Of a DNA stretch of 64,000 nucleotides, positions 1 to 7,778 are shown one piece after another (the stretch's first letter is position 1; each line of letters starts with the position of its first letter). Where the stretch lies: positions 62,001 to 126,000 of the forward strand of contig CAYGBC010000039.1 of the NCBI GenBank assembly GCA_964348015.1, read 5' to 3'. The position numbers were made by a program, and so were the translations under genes. The stretch comes from SOIA01 sp964348015. GTDB taxonomy: Bacteria > Acidobacteriota > Aminicenantia > Aminicenantales > Aminicenantaceae. The notes beneath the pieces are model-generated. The model searched no databases. It saw nothing but the letters and a program-made list of their open reading frames with translations, and had not been told where the DNA came from.

Positions 1-233
1 TTGTTCGTGAGATAGAAACGACAGAATTCCCGAGGATGAGGTTGGGCATAGGTCCTTTGCCCGATGGGGAAGATGCCGTGGATTACGTGCTCTCCCCTTT
101 CGAGAAGAGGGAAGGCCCGCTTCTGGAAGACGGTTTCTCGAAAGCCCGGGAAGCCCTGGAGATGATCCTCGTCGGAGATGTGGAAGAGGCCATGAATACG
201 TATAACCAGAGAGGAAAAACCGCGGCCGATTAA
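1..233 (+). CDS. pth: Peptidyl-tRNA hydrolase, C-terminal part (truncated by window edge)
   Basis: This is the 3' end of a gene that begins before the window; the frame is open from base 3. Pth releases peptides from tRNAs dropped by ribosomes. The visible 76 residues carry the family's C-terminal block, 'EFPRMRLGIG' followed by 'DYVLSPFEK', where an Arg-rich strand leads into a helix that closes the tRNA site. The catalytic His/Asn residues lie upstream and cannot be checked. A pth gene directly before rpsF is a common bacterial order, which supports the call. The stop is 66 bases before rpsF. Confidence 0.85.
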   Translation, partial: VREIETTEFPRMRLGIGPLPDGEDAVDYVLSPFEKREGPLLEDGFSKAREALEMILVGDVEEAMNTYNQRGKTAAD

Positions 234-244
234 CAGTGAGATAA

Positions 245-277
245 AGCTCCTTGTTCCTTCTCTAAGGAGAAGGAGCT
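245..277 (+). promoter_or_regulatory. Stem-loop in the rpsF leader
   Basis: Outer arms 245-252 (agctcctt) and 270-277 (aaggagct) pair perfectly. Inner arms 255-259 and 264-268 extend the stem around a 4-nt loop. No T run follows, so it is not a simple terminator. It lies between pth and the rpsF ribosome-binding site, where S6:S18 autoregulatory leaders occur in some bacteria, but I do not see that motif's features. It could be an attenuator or a processing site. Confidence 0.35.
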
Positions 278-299
278 GTAAATCCATAAGGAGGTGTCA

Positions 300-923
300 A
301 TGACACAGTACGAAACAGCATTTCTTATTTCCCCGAACCTGGAAGAAGAAGAGACTGAGCAAGTCATCACTCAGATGGCAGAAGTCATTTCTAAAAAGAA
401 GGGGAAAATGATCAACGAAGACAGATGGGGAAAGCGCAAATTGGCTTATCCCATCCAAAAGTTCGAGGAAGCCTTCTATGTCTTTTTTCATTATGAGGGG
501 GATCCGGAGATTCCTTCCGAATTAGAAAGGCGATTCAAGCAGACAGAAGCGATACTGCGCTACCTGACAGTGAAAAAGACACAGAAAGAGAATGTGCGCC
601 GGAAGAAAAAAGTCCCCGCCGAAAAGGAGAAGGCTGTTTCTAAGGAGAAAGAGCCTGAAACTGGAGTGGCTGAGACAGGGACTTCAGAGGAGATGAAGAC
701 AGAGAAAAGTCGAGAAGAAAAGAAAGAGGAAGCGGTTGACGCAGAAGGAGCCGGCGAAAAAGATGAAGCGACTCAGAAGGGAGAGGCCGTCGAGAAAGAA
801 AAAGTGAGTGCTGCAGAAGAGGACGCGGAGAAGAAAAAAGACCTCGGGAAAGAGGAGCCTTCCGAGAAGAAGAAAGACAGCCAAGAGGATGTCCCTCCTC
901 CTGAGAAAGGCAAGGAGAAATAG
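300..923 (+). CDS. rpsF: 30S ribosomal protein S6 with long charged C-terminal tail
   Basis: S6 binds S18 on the platform of the small ribosomal subunit. Residues 1-95 are a normal S6 domain, with a 'YETAFLISPNL' start, central 'WGKRKLAYPI' and 'YLTVKK' at its end. Residues from about 96 to 207 are a low-complexity Lys/Glu/Ala tail, making the protein roughly twice the usual length of about 95-135 residues. The start is ATG 300, because a strong AAGGAGGT at 288-295 sits 4 bases upstream; GTG 294 overlaps that site and is unlikely. It is first in an rpsF-rpsR-rplI-dnaB run, and the usual ssb between rpsF and rpsR is missing. Confidence 0.95.
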   Translation: MTQYETAFLISPNLEEEETEQVITQMAEVISKKKGKMINEDRWGKRKLAYPIQKFEEAFYVFFHYEGDPEIPSELERRFKQTEAILRYLTVKKTQKENVRRKKKVPAEKEKAVSKEKEPETGVAETGTSEEMKTEKSREEKKEEAVDAEGAGEKDEATQKGEAVEKEKVSAAEEDAEKKKDLGKEEPSEKKKDSQEDVPPPEKGKEK

Positions 924-925
924 AC

Positions 926-1189
926 ATGGCAAGAGATCAAAGGAGCGAGAGAGGCTCTTACAGAAGGTACTTCCCCCCCAAAAGGAAGTTTTGCAGGTTT
1001 TGCCAGAGAAACGTCAAAGAAATCGACTACAAGAATGTCGATATCTTAAGGAAGTATATTCTCGAGCGCGGGAAGATTTCCCCGCGGCGAATCACAGGCA
1101 CGTGCGCGTATCACCAGCGCAGGCTGTCGGCGGCAATCAAGAGAGCTCGCATACTGGCACTGCTTCCATTTATTGAGGATTCAAGATAG
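926..1189 (+). CDS. rpsR: 30S ribosomal protein S18
   Basis: S18 is the partner of S6 on the 30S platform. The 87-residue product has the family signature: 'FCRFCQRN', 'IDYKNVDILRKYI', 'ISPRRITGTCAYHQRRL' and 'AIKRARILALLPF'. The Cys pair at the start resembles zinc-type S18 paralogues, but only these few Cys are seen, so zinc binding is uncertain. An AAGGAGAA site precedes ATG 926, which starts two bases after the rpsF stop. Confidence 0.97.
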   Translation: MARDQRSERGSYRRYFPPKRKFCRFCQRNVKEIDYKNVDILRKYILERGKISPRRITGTCAYHQRRLSAAIKRARILALLPFIEDSR

Positions 1190-1208
1190 GATTAGAGGCA
1201 GAAGAACC

Positions 1209-2111
1209 ATGAGAGTCATCTTAAAACAGAACGTGGACAATTTGGGAATGAAAGGGGATATTGTTAATGTTGCCCCTGGATATGGAAGAAATTATCTGAT
1301 TCCGAAGAAGATCGCCCTCGAGGTCACCTCCTCAAATGTCAGAATGATCGAGATTGAACAGCAGGCGTTGAAAAAGGCGGCAGAAAAAGAAAGAGCCTCC
1401 TATCAAGGGACAATCGAGAAACTCAACGAGACTACCCTTGTGTTCAGAAGAAAGGCCGGGGAGAAGGATGTGATCTTCGGGTCAGTGAGCTCTGCGGATG
1501 TGAGGGAAGCCCTTCATGAGAAGGGCTTTGAGGTCGACAAAAAGAAGATTTTGCTGGACGAGCCAATAAAACGGCTTGGAAATTACACGGTCCCGATTAA
1601 AATTTTCCATGAGGACCGGGCAGAAGTTAAAGTGGAAGTTGTCACAGAAGAAGGGGAGGCCATTGCGGAGAAGGAAGAAAAAGATGTAGAGGAAAAGCCT
1701 GCGGAGGAAGCCAAAGAAGTGCTGGAGGAAGAGCCAGAGAAAGACACGGACGAAGCCCGGGAAGAAAAGAAAGCGGAAATAAAGAAAGGAAAAAAGAAGA
1801 AAGACGCGAAAGAAGCCGAAGCCGTACCCGATCAAGAAAAAGAGGAAGCCAAAGTCGAGGAAAAGGAAAAAAAGGAAGAAACCCTTGCTGAAAAGGGCGA
1901 GAAGACAGAAGATAAAGGAGAGGAAGAAGCCGAGGAAGAGGAGGCCGAAGAACAGGAGAAAGCCGCAGAAACCAAGGCAGAGGAGACTCTAGAAGCCTCC
2001 GCAGAGCCAGAGGAAAAAAAGGGCAAGGCGAAAAAAGCCAAGAAAGAGAAAAAAGCCAAGAAAGAGAAAAAAGAGAAAAAAGAGAAAAAAAAGAAGAAAA
2101 AGGGAGAATAA
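1209..2111 (+). CDS. rplI: 50S ribosomal protein L9 with 150-residue Lys/Glu tail
   Basis: L9 bridges the base of the L1 stalk and limits frameshifting. Residues 1-148 are ordinary L9, with the N-domain 'LGMKGDIVNVAPGYGRNYL' and a C-domain including 'VIFGSVSSADV'. From about 149 to 300 the protein is almost only Lys, Glu and Ala, ending in runs of KKEK. Typical L9 is about 150 residues. ATG 1209 begins the canonical 'MRVILKQNV'; an upstream in-frame ATG at 1173 would overlap rpsR and add non-conserved residues. The tail is encoded by a near-continuous purine tract on the plus strand. Confidence 0.95.
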   Translation: MRVILKQNVDNLGMKGDIVNVAPGYGRNYLIPKKIALEVTSSNVRMIEIEQQALKKAAEKERASYQGTIEKLNETTLVFRRKAGEKDVIFGSVSSADVREALHEKGFEVDKKKILLDEPIKRLGNYTVPIKIFHEDRAEVKVEVVTEEGEAIAEKEEKDVEEKPAEEAKEVLEEEPEKDTDEAREEKKAEIKKGKKKKDAKEAEAVPDQEKEEAKVEEKEKKEETLAEKGEKTEDKGEEEAEEEEAEEQEKAAETKAEETLEASAEPEEKKGKAKKAKKEKKAKKEKKEKKEKKKKKKGE

Positions 2112-2146
2112 TTCATCTGAAGAGTTTGGTTTAACAGGGAGAACAG

Positions 2147-3502
2147 ATGGAGCTCGACGCGTTGCTTCTGAAGAAAACTCCTCCTCAGAGTGCTGAGGCA
2201 GAAAAGACAATCCTGGGAGGAATTCTTCTGAACAACAAAAACTTAAATGTGGTCCTTTCCATTATATCTCCAGAGGATTTTTATAAGGATTCCAACCGGA
2301 AGATCATCGAGAAGATCATCTCTTTGGTGGACAAGGGCAAACCTGTGGATGTGGTGACTTTGAGTGAGGAACTGCAAAAAGAAGGAGCTCTTGAGGAAGT
2401 GGGGGGAGCCTCTTATGTTTCTTCTTTGATGGATGGTGTTCCCAAGAGTTTAAACATCGAGTTTTATGCCCAGATCATCAAGGAAAAATCCCTTCTCAGA
2501 CAGTTGATTCTTTCCTCGGCCAAGATCATTTCTTCGAGCTATGAACAGAGAGAAGACGCGGACCAGCTCTTGGATGAAGCCCAGGCCTCTATCATCGAAG
2601 TCGCAGAACAGCGAGTCAAACCTGGTTTTGTTCCTGTCAAATTGCTTGCGCCCCCAACACTCGACATGATCAAAGCTCTTCATGACCGAAAAGAAACAGT
2701 GACAGGAATCCCTACCGGATTCCGGGACCTGGACAGTTTGACTTCGGGTTTTCACGGTTCCGAGTTTATCGTTGTTGCGGCTCGTCCCTCGATGGGGAAA
2801 ACAGCTCTCTGTTTGAACATCTCCCAGTACGCAGGCCTCAAAACAGATTATTCTGTGGGATTCTTTTCTCTTGAGATGGCGAAGGAACAGGTCATGATTC
2901 GATTGCTGTGCGCTGAGGCCCAGTTAGACCTCAAAAAAGTCAGGACTGGCTTCATTGGAGAAAGAGACTTCGAGAAGTTGAAGCTGAGCGCTGAAGCCTT
3001 GTCGCGTTCGAAGATATTCATCGATGAGTCTCCTGCGTTAACGGTCATGGAAATGAAAGCCAAAGCGAGAAGGTTGAAAATGGAGCAGAATCTTGACCTG
3101 GTGTTTATAGACTATATCCAGCTGATGCGCCCCGGGGGAAGGTTTGAGAACAGGACCCAGGAGATGTCTTACATCTCGCGGTCTTTAAAGGAACTGGCGA
3201 AAGAAATTAAAATTCCTGTTGTGGGAATTTCCCAGCTCAGCCGTGCGCCTGAAAAGGGCCGGCGGGAGCCCGTTCCGCAGCTTTCAGACCTGAGGGAATC
3301 AGGGGCCATCGAACAGGATGCCGATGTTGTCGTCTTCATCTACCGTCCCGAATTCTACCGTCCTGATGATGAGAGCATCCGCGGAGTTGCGGACATCAAT
3401 GTGGCCAAACAGAGGAATGGCCCCACGGGTAAGATCAATTTGGCCTTCATTCGAGAGTATGCTCGATTTGCGGACATGGAATTTCAGGCTTTTCAGACCT
3501 AA
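2147..3502 (+). CDS. dnaB: Replicative DNA helicase DnaB
   Basis: DnaB is the hexameric helicase that unwinds DNA at the replication fork. The 451-residue product has the N-terminal scaffold domain (about 15-160) and a RecA-like C-terminal domain. The Walker A-like 'ARPSMGKT' is near residues 212-219, followed by Walker B 'LDLVFIDYIQLM', the 'SQLSRAPE' loop and 'LRESGAIEQDADVVVFIYR'. The length is normal and there is no intein. The ribosomal-protein to dnaB order is common in bacteria. Its stop is one base before the mlaE ATG, so the two are probably co-transcribed. Confidence 0.97.
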   Translation: MELDALLLKKTPPQSAEAEKTILGGILLNNKNLNVVLSIISPEDFYKDSNRKIIEKIISLVDKGKPVDVVTLSEELQKEGALEEVGGASYVSSLMDGVPKSLNIEFYAQIIKEKSLLRQLILSSAKIISSSYEQREDADQLLDEAQASIIEVAEQRVKPGFVPVKLLAPPTLDMIKALHDRKETVTGIPTGFRDLDSLTSGFHGSEFIVVAARPSMGKTALCLNISQYAGLKTDYSVGFFSLEMAKEQVMIRLLCAEAQLDLKKVRTGFIGERDFEKLKLSAEALSRSKIFIDESPALTVMEMKAKARRLKMEQNLDLVFIDYIQLMRPGGRFENRTQEMSYISRSLKELAKEIKIPVVGISQLSRAPEKGRREPVPQLSDLRESGAIEQDADVVVFIYRPEFYRPDDESIRGVADINVAKQRNGPTGKINLAFIREYARFADMEFQAFQT

Positions 3503-3503
3503 G

Positions 3504-4292
3504 ATGTTTCCAAAAGTCAAATCTCCGCTTTTTTATGTGAATGCTTTTTTTGAAGAGATGGGAGAAGTGGGATTGCTCTTGTTCCGAACGCTAACAAATC
3601 TGTTTAAAAAACCATGGGAAAAGAGAATTTTCTTCCAGCAGCTTGAAGAAGTGGGTGTCCGGTCACTGCTCGTTGTATCTTTGACTGCGGCTTTTGGCGG
3701 ACTTGTCTTCGGACTCCAAACATACATTGGGTTTCATCGGTACATCGGCCCCGGATCGGAAACCTATGGGGGTCCGATCATATCTCTCGGCCTGTCCAAA
3801 GAACTGATTCCGATCCTGGTGGGTTTGATGGTCACGGGCCGCGTGGGGTCGTCCATGGCTGCCGAGATCGGGACCATGCGGATTACCGAGCAGATAGACG
3901 CCCTTTTCAGTTTAGGAGCCGACCCCATCCGCTACCTTGTGGTGCCTCGAACTCTTGCCTGTTTTATCATGCTTCCCTGCCTGACTGTGTATGGGGACAT
4001 CATCGGGATGGCCGCAGGATTTTTCTATAACGTTTACCTCATGGGAGTGAACAGGGTCATTTACATCCGGAACACATTGCTGTATATGGAAATGTGGGAT
4101 GTGTTCAGCGGTCTCATAAAGGCCTCGATTTTTGGCATTATCATTGCGCTCATAGGCTGCTGGCAGGGATTAAAAACAGAAGGAGGGGCAGAGGGAGTGG
4201 GAAGAGCCACGACACGGACAGTCGTGATTGCCAGTATTCTCATCCTGATCGCTAACTTTTTCCTCAGCAAAGCCCTCCCTGCGGATCTTTAA
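3504..4292 (+). CDS. mlaE: MlaE-type ABC transporter permease
   Basis: This is the inner-membrane permease of an MCE/Mla phospholipid transporter. The 262-residue protein has about five hydrophobic segments and the family core 'GRVGSSMAAEIGTM', 'TEQIDAL' and 'LGADPIRYLVVPR'. The reading frame extends upstream into dnaB, but ATG 3504 gives the normal length and starts one base after the dnaB stop. The ATPase (mlaF) starts 2 bases after its stop and the MCE protein follows. No mlaB or mlaC homologue is seen in the window. Confidence 0.92.
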   Translation: MFPKVKSPLFYVNAFFEEMGEVGLLLFRTLTNLFKKPWEKRIFFQQLEEVGVRSLLVVSLTAAFGGLVFGLQTYIGFHRYIGPGSETYGGPIISLGLSKELIPILVGLMVTGRVGSSMAAEIGTMRITEQIDALFSLGADPIRYLVVPRTLACFIMLPCLTVYGDIIGMAAGFFYNVYLMGVNRVIYIRNTLLYMEMWDVFSGLIKASIFGIIIALIGCWQGLKTEGGAEGVGRATTRTVVIASILILIANFFLSKALPADL

Positions 4293-4294
4293 TA

Positions 4295-5041
4295 ATGATA
4301 CGAGTCGTCGACCTGCATAAATCATTCGGTGGAAACGAAGTCCTGCGCGGAGTGAACCTCCAGCTTAAGCGCGGAGAGACTCTTGTCATCATCGGTCAGA
4401 GCGGGTGCGGGAAGAGCGTTCTTCTCAAGAATGTCATCGGCCTTCTCAAGCCTGACAGAGGAAAGGTTTATGTGGACGGAGTGGACATCACTGTCCTCGA
4501 TGATGATGAGCTCCATAAAATCACTCGAAGATTCGGGATGCTTTTTCAAGGAACCGCCCTTTTTGACTCGCTGACCGTTGGTCAGAATGTCAGCTTCGGC
4601 CTGGAGAGGTACACGGACTATTCAAAGGAGAAGATTCAGGAGTTGGTGAAAGAAAACTTGGCCAGAGTGGGACTCAGGGGAATAGAACACCTCATGCCGT
4701 TCGAGCTCAGCGGGGGCATGAGGAAGAGAGTTGGGCTGGCCCGAGCCATCGCCTACAATCCGGATATCATACTCTATGATGAACCCTCCACAGGGATTGA
4801 TCCGATACGCGCGGATGCCATTAATGATTTAATAATCAGAATGAAAAATGAGATGCAGGCGAGCGAGCTCATCATCACTCATGACATGGTCAGCGCATAC
4901 AAGGTGGCGGACAGGATCGGGATGTTGTATGATGGAAAAATAATCGAGATGGGGACACCAGAAGAGATCAAGAACACCAAAAACCCAGTCGTCCGGCAGT
5001 TCATTCACGGGAGTGCGGAGGGGCCGATTGAAAATTGGTAA
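4295..5041 (+). CDS. mlaF: MlaF-type ABC transporter ATP-binding protein
   Basis: This ATPase drives the MlaE permease. The 248-residue product has Walker A 'GQSGCGKS' (about 34-41), signature 'LSGGMRKRVGLARAI', Walker B 'IILYDEPSTGIDP' and the switch His in 'ITHDM'. The sequence 'GMRKRVGLARA' after the signature is typical of the Mla/Ttg2A subfamily. It sits between mlaE and mlaD, which fixes the role. The start has no clear Shine-Dalgarno site and probably relies on coupling with mlaE. Confidence 0.93.
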   Translation: MIRVVDLHKSFGGNEVLRGVNLQLKRGETLVIIGQSGCGKSVLLKNVIGLLKPDRGKVYVDGVDITVLDDDELHKITRRFGMLFQGTALFDSLTVGQNVSFGLERYTDYSKEKIQELVKENLARVGLRGIEHLMPFELSGGMRKRVGLARAIAYNPDIILYDEPSTGIDPIRADAINDLIIRMKNEMQASELIITHDMVSAYKVADRIGMLYDGKIIEMGTPEEIKNTKNPVVRQFIHGSAEGPIENW

Positions 5042-5099
5042 GAAAAGATGTTAAAAAGAGAAAGGAATACCGCGCTTCTCTCCGAATAAGGGAAGAACA

Positions 5100-6407
5100 A
5101 TGAAACGAGAAATTAAAATCGGAATATTCCTGACAGCCGCATTGCTTTTAATCGCAATCTTTATATTTGTTGTGGGAGACCTGGGTGTTTTGTTCCGGAA
5201 GCCCGGGTATCCCCTGATCGTGTCTTACGATTCGGCGACCGGCCTCGAGAAAAGAGCCGTGGTGAGAATGGCAGGAGTGAAAGTCGGATACGTGAAGGAC
5301 ATCCGGCTGAAGGGAAGAAAGGCCGAGGTGGAGTTGGTCATCAGCGCCGGGATTTTCGTTCCAGAGGGATCTCGGGCGACCATGGCTTCGATCGGGCTGC
5401 TGGGGGAGAAGCACATTGAAATCCTCCCCGGGGAAGGAGAGGATTTCATGAAGGCCGGAGATGAGATTGCGGGAGTCCCTCCTGTGAGCTTTGACCAGAT
5501 GGGAACGACACTTCTTGCCATCGGGGATGAGTTTAAAGGAATTGCCCAGATCATCAGTGAGATGATCGGAGGAGAAGAATCGCGCCGCAATTTCCGGGAT
5601 ACACTCAATAACCTGGCAACTTTTTCTGAAGAATTGAATGAGTTCTTGAGCGCCAACAGAGCGGAAATCCAGAAAGGCCTCCAGAGCTCTCAACAGGCTG
5701 TCCAGACGTTTGAACAGAGAGTCGAGAATGTTTCCAAGAATCTGGATGAGCTGATCTCTGTTCTCAAGGATGCGGTCGGAGAAAGCCGTGAAGACCTTAA
5801 AGTCAACATGGAGAGCCTCAAGGAGCTGATCAAAAGCATAGAAAAATCCCTCGAGCTGTTGAACGAATCCTTGGAGAGGATCAACAAGGGTGAAGGGACT
5901 TTGGGAAAACTCATCCAGAAGCCGGATCTTTACGAGAGAGCAGAGGGGGCGATGGATGACCTTGAAAGGGTGATCGATCCTGTCTCAGACATTAGATTGT
6001 ATGGCGGGATGAGCGCGGAATATTATGCCGAGAGTGAGCTTTTGAAGGGATATTTCACTCTAGGTTTGTGGATGGCCAAAGATAAATTGCTCTTGACTCA
6101 AATCATCTATGATCCCTGGACGGAACAGCTTTTGTATTCGGTGCAGGGCGGACTCCGCTGGGGCAATTTTTCTCCACGCATCGGGATTATGGAATCCACG
6201 GTGGGAGCTGGAATCGATTACTATACGTTCAAAGACAGAGTGAAATTCAGCCTGGAAGGCTTTGACTTCGACAGGGATCCTCACCCTCAATTCAGATTCC
6301 GAACACGAGTGACAACGCTCAAGTATCTCCATCTTCTTCTCGGCCTCGATGATTTCACTTTCTCTGCGAACAGAGAAGTGTTCTTCGGCCTGGAGTTTGG
6401 TTTTTAA
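5100..6407 (+). CDS. mlaD: MCE-domain protein (MlaD family) with coiled coil and beta-rich C-terminus
   Basis: MlaD-type proteins form a periplasmic hexamer that carries lipids next to the MlaEF complex. The 435-residue product has an N-terminal membrane anchor (about 7-27) and an MCE domain (about 38-122, with 'ATGLEKRAVVRMAGVKVGYV' and 'GLLGEKHIEILPG'). A long heptad-like region (about 150-280) follows. The last 140 residues alternate aromatic and charged residues like beta-strands and end in 'FFGLEFGF'. E. coli MlaD is about 183 residues, so this is a long-form MCE protein. The terminal Phe resembles outer-membrane barrel C-termini (inference). A GGGAAGAA site precedes ATG 5100, and the stop overlaps the radA ATG. 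Confidence 0.88.
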   Translation: MKREIKIGIFLTAALLLIAIFIFVVGDLGVLFRKPGYPLIVSYDSATGLEKRAVVRMAGVKVGYVKDIRLKGRKAEVELVISAGIFVPEGSRATMASIGLLGEKHIEILPGEGEDFMKAGDEIAGVPPVSFDQMGTTLLAIGDEFKGIAQIISEMIGGEESRRNFRDTLNNLATFSEELNEFLSANRAEIQKGLQSSQQAVQTFEQRVENVSKNLDELISVLKDAVGESREDLKVNMESLKELIKSIEKSLELLNESLERINKGEGTLGKLIQKPDLYERAEGAMDDLERVIDPVSDIRLYGGMSAEYYAESELLKGYFTLGLWMAKDKLLLTQIIYDPWTEQLLYSVQGGLRWGNFSPRIGIMESTVGAGIDYYTFKDRVKFSLEGFDFDRDPHPQFRFRTRVTTLKYLHLLLGLDDFTFSANREVFFGLEFGF

Positions 6408-7762
6408 TGAAAGTCAAAACAACCTTTACCTGCCAGAGTTGTGGGACGCATGCGCCGAAATGGATGGGCAGATGTCCGGGTTGCGGGGAGTGGAATTCGA
6501 TGGTCGAAGAGGTGGAAGAGGAGGCCTCTGCCGAATTCTCATTTCCGCCTTCTGACCCTGTTCTCTACAAAGATATCCAAGAAGCTCAAAAAAAAAGAAT
6601 CAAGACCCGCATCGATGAGTTGAATCCCGTATTTGGTGGAGGGGTCGTATTGGGTTCGCTGGTCCTGATCGGGGGAGAACCCGGGATCGGCAAATCCACC
6701 CTGCTTCTCCAGATGAGCCGTGATTTCGCCATTCAGGGAGAGAAGGTCCTGTATGTCTCCGGGGAGGAGTCTCTGGAACAGGTGAAGATCCGGGGCGAAA
6801 GGCTCGGACTCCGGAACGGAAGCCTCTACCTTCTTGCGGAGACCAACCTCGAGCGCATCATCTCCCATGCGGAAAAACTCAATCCTCAGGTATTGATCCT
6901 GGATTCGGTCCAGACAGTGTTCTCTTCGAAACTCTCTTCCAGTCCGGGTACGATCAGCCAAGTCCGGGAGGCGGCCAACCAAGTCTTCCGTTTTGCCAAG
7001 AAGGGTCAGGTTTCCTCGTTTCTTATCGGACACATCACCAAAGAAGGCGCATTGGCCGGCCCAAAATCTCTTGAACACATGGTGGATGTGGTCCTGTATT
7101 TTGAGGGAGAAAGAGATCACAGCCACCGAGTGCTGCGGGTCCTGAAAAACCGGTTCGGCCCTGTCTCAGAGCTGGCGCTGTTCGAGATGGGGACCAAAGG
7201 ACTCAAGGCCATATCCAACCCGTCCGCCTTCTTCTTGAAGGAAAGGCCTACAGAGGAAGCAGGGAGTGCTGTGGTCAGCACAATTAAAGGGTCCCGGCCG
7301 TTGCTGGCGGAGATTCAAGCCCTGGTGTCTTCTACGCTCTTCACGGGGAATCCGCGGAGGATGACGATCGGACTCGACCATTTTCGTGTGGCCATGCTGT
7401 TGGCTATCGTAGAAAAAAAGACTGGCTTCAGCTTCTCTGGAGAGGACATCTACATCAATGTGGCCGGCGGACTGAGCCTGGATGAGCCTGCCACAGACCT
7501 GGGAGTGATCGCATCCGTCGTATCCTGCCTAAAGAACAGAGTGATTCCGCAGGATGTCGCAGTCTTCGGGGAAGTCGGGCTGAGCGGGGAGATTCGTTCT
7601 GTTGGCCAACCCCTTGCCCGCGTGAAGGAAGCAGCGTCCCTCGGTTTTAAAACGGTCATAATGCCAGAGGGGAATCTTTCTCAACTCGAGAAGGAGACCA
7701 TTTCTGAGGTCAATCTCCTCGGAGCCAAGAACATAAAACAGGCATTAGGAATACTATTTTAA
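6407..7762 (+). CDS. radA: DNA repair protein RadA
   Basis: RadA/Sms promotes branch migration during recombinational repair. The 451-residue protein has a C4 zinc finger (Cys 9, 12, 23, 26), a RecA-like core with Walker A 'GGEPGIGKST', the RadA-specific 'LKNRFGP' motif, and a C-terminal Lon-like domain with 'VAGGLSLDEPATDLGV'. The length is normal. Its ATG shares one base with the mlaD stop (TAATG), so it may be read in the same transcript. Confidence 0.97.
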   Translation: MKVKTTFTCQSCGTHAPKWMGRCPGCGEWNSMVEEVEEEASAEFSFPPSDPVLYKDIQEAQKKRIKTRIDELNPVFGGGVVLGSLVLIGGEPGIGKSTLLLQMSRDFAIQGEKVLYVSGEESLEQVKIRGERLGLRNGSLYLLAETNLERIISHAEKLNPQVLILDSVQTVFSSKLSSSPGTISQVREAANQVFRFAKKGQVSSFLIGHITKEGALAGPKSLEHMVDVVLYFEGERDHSHRVLRVLKNRFGPVSELALFEMGTKGLKAISNPSAFFLKERPTEEAGSAVVSTIKGSRPLLAEIQALVSSTLFTGNPRRMTIGLDHFRVAMLLAIVEKKTGFSFSGEDIYINVAGGLSLDEPATDLGVIASVVSCLKNRVIPQDVAVFGEVGLSGEIRSVGQPLARVKEAASLGFKTVIMPEGNLSQLEKETISEVNLLGAKNIKQALGILF

Positions 7763-7778
7763 TAATAAGGATTTATTC

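Noticed and set aside
3318..3503. Longer N-terminus for MlaE
   Set aside because: It lies wholly inside the dnaB coding end and does not resemble permease sequence; ATG 3504 gives the family length.
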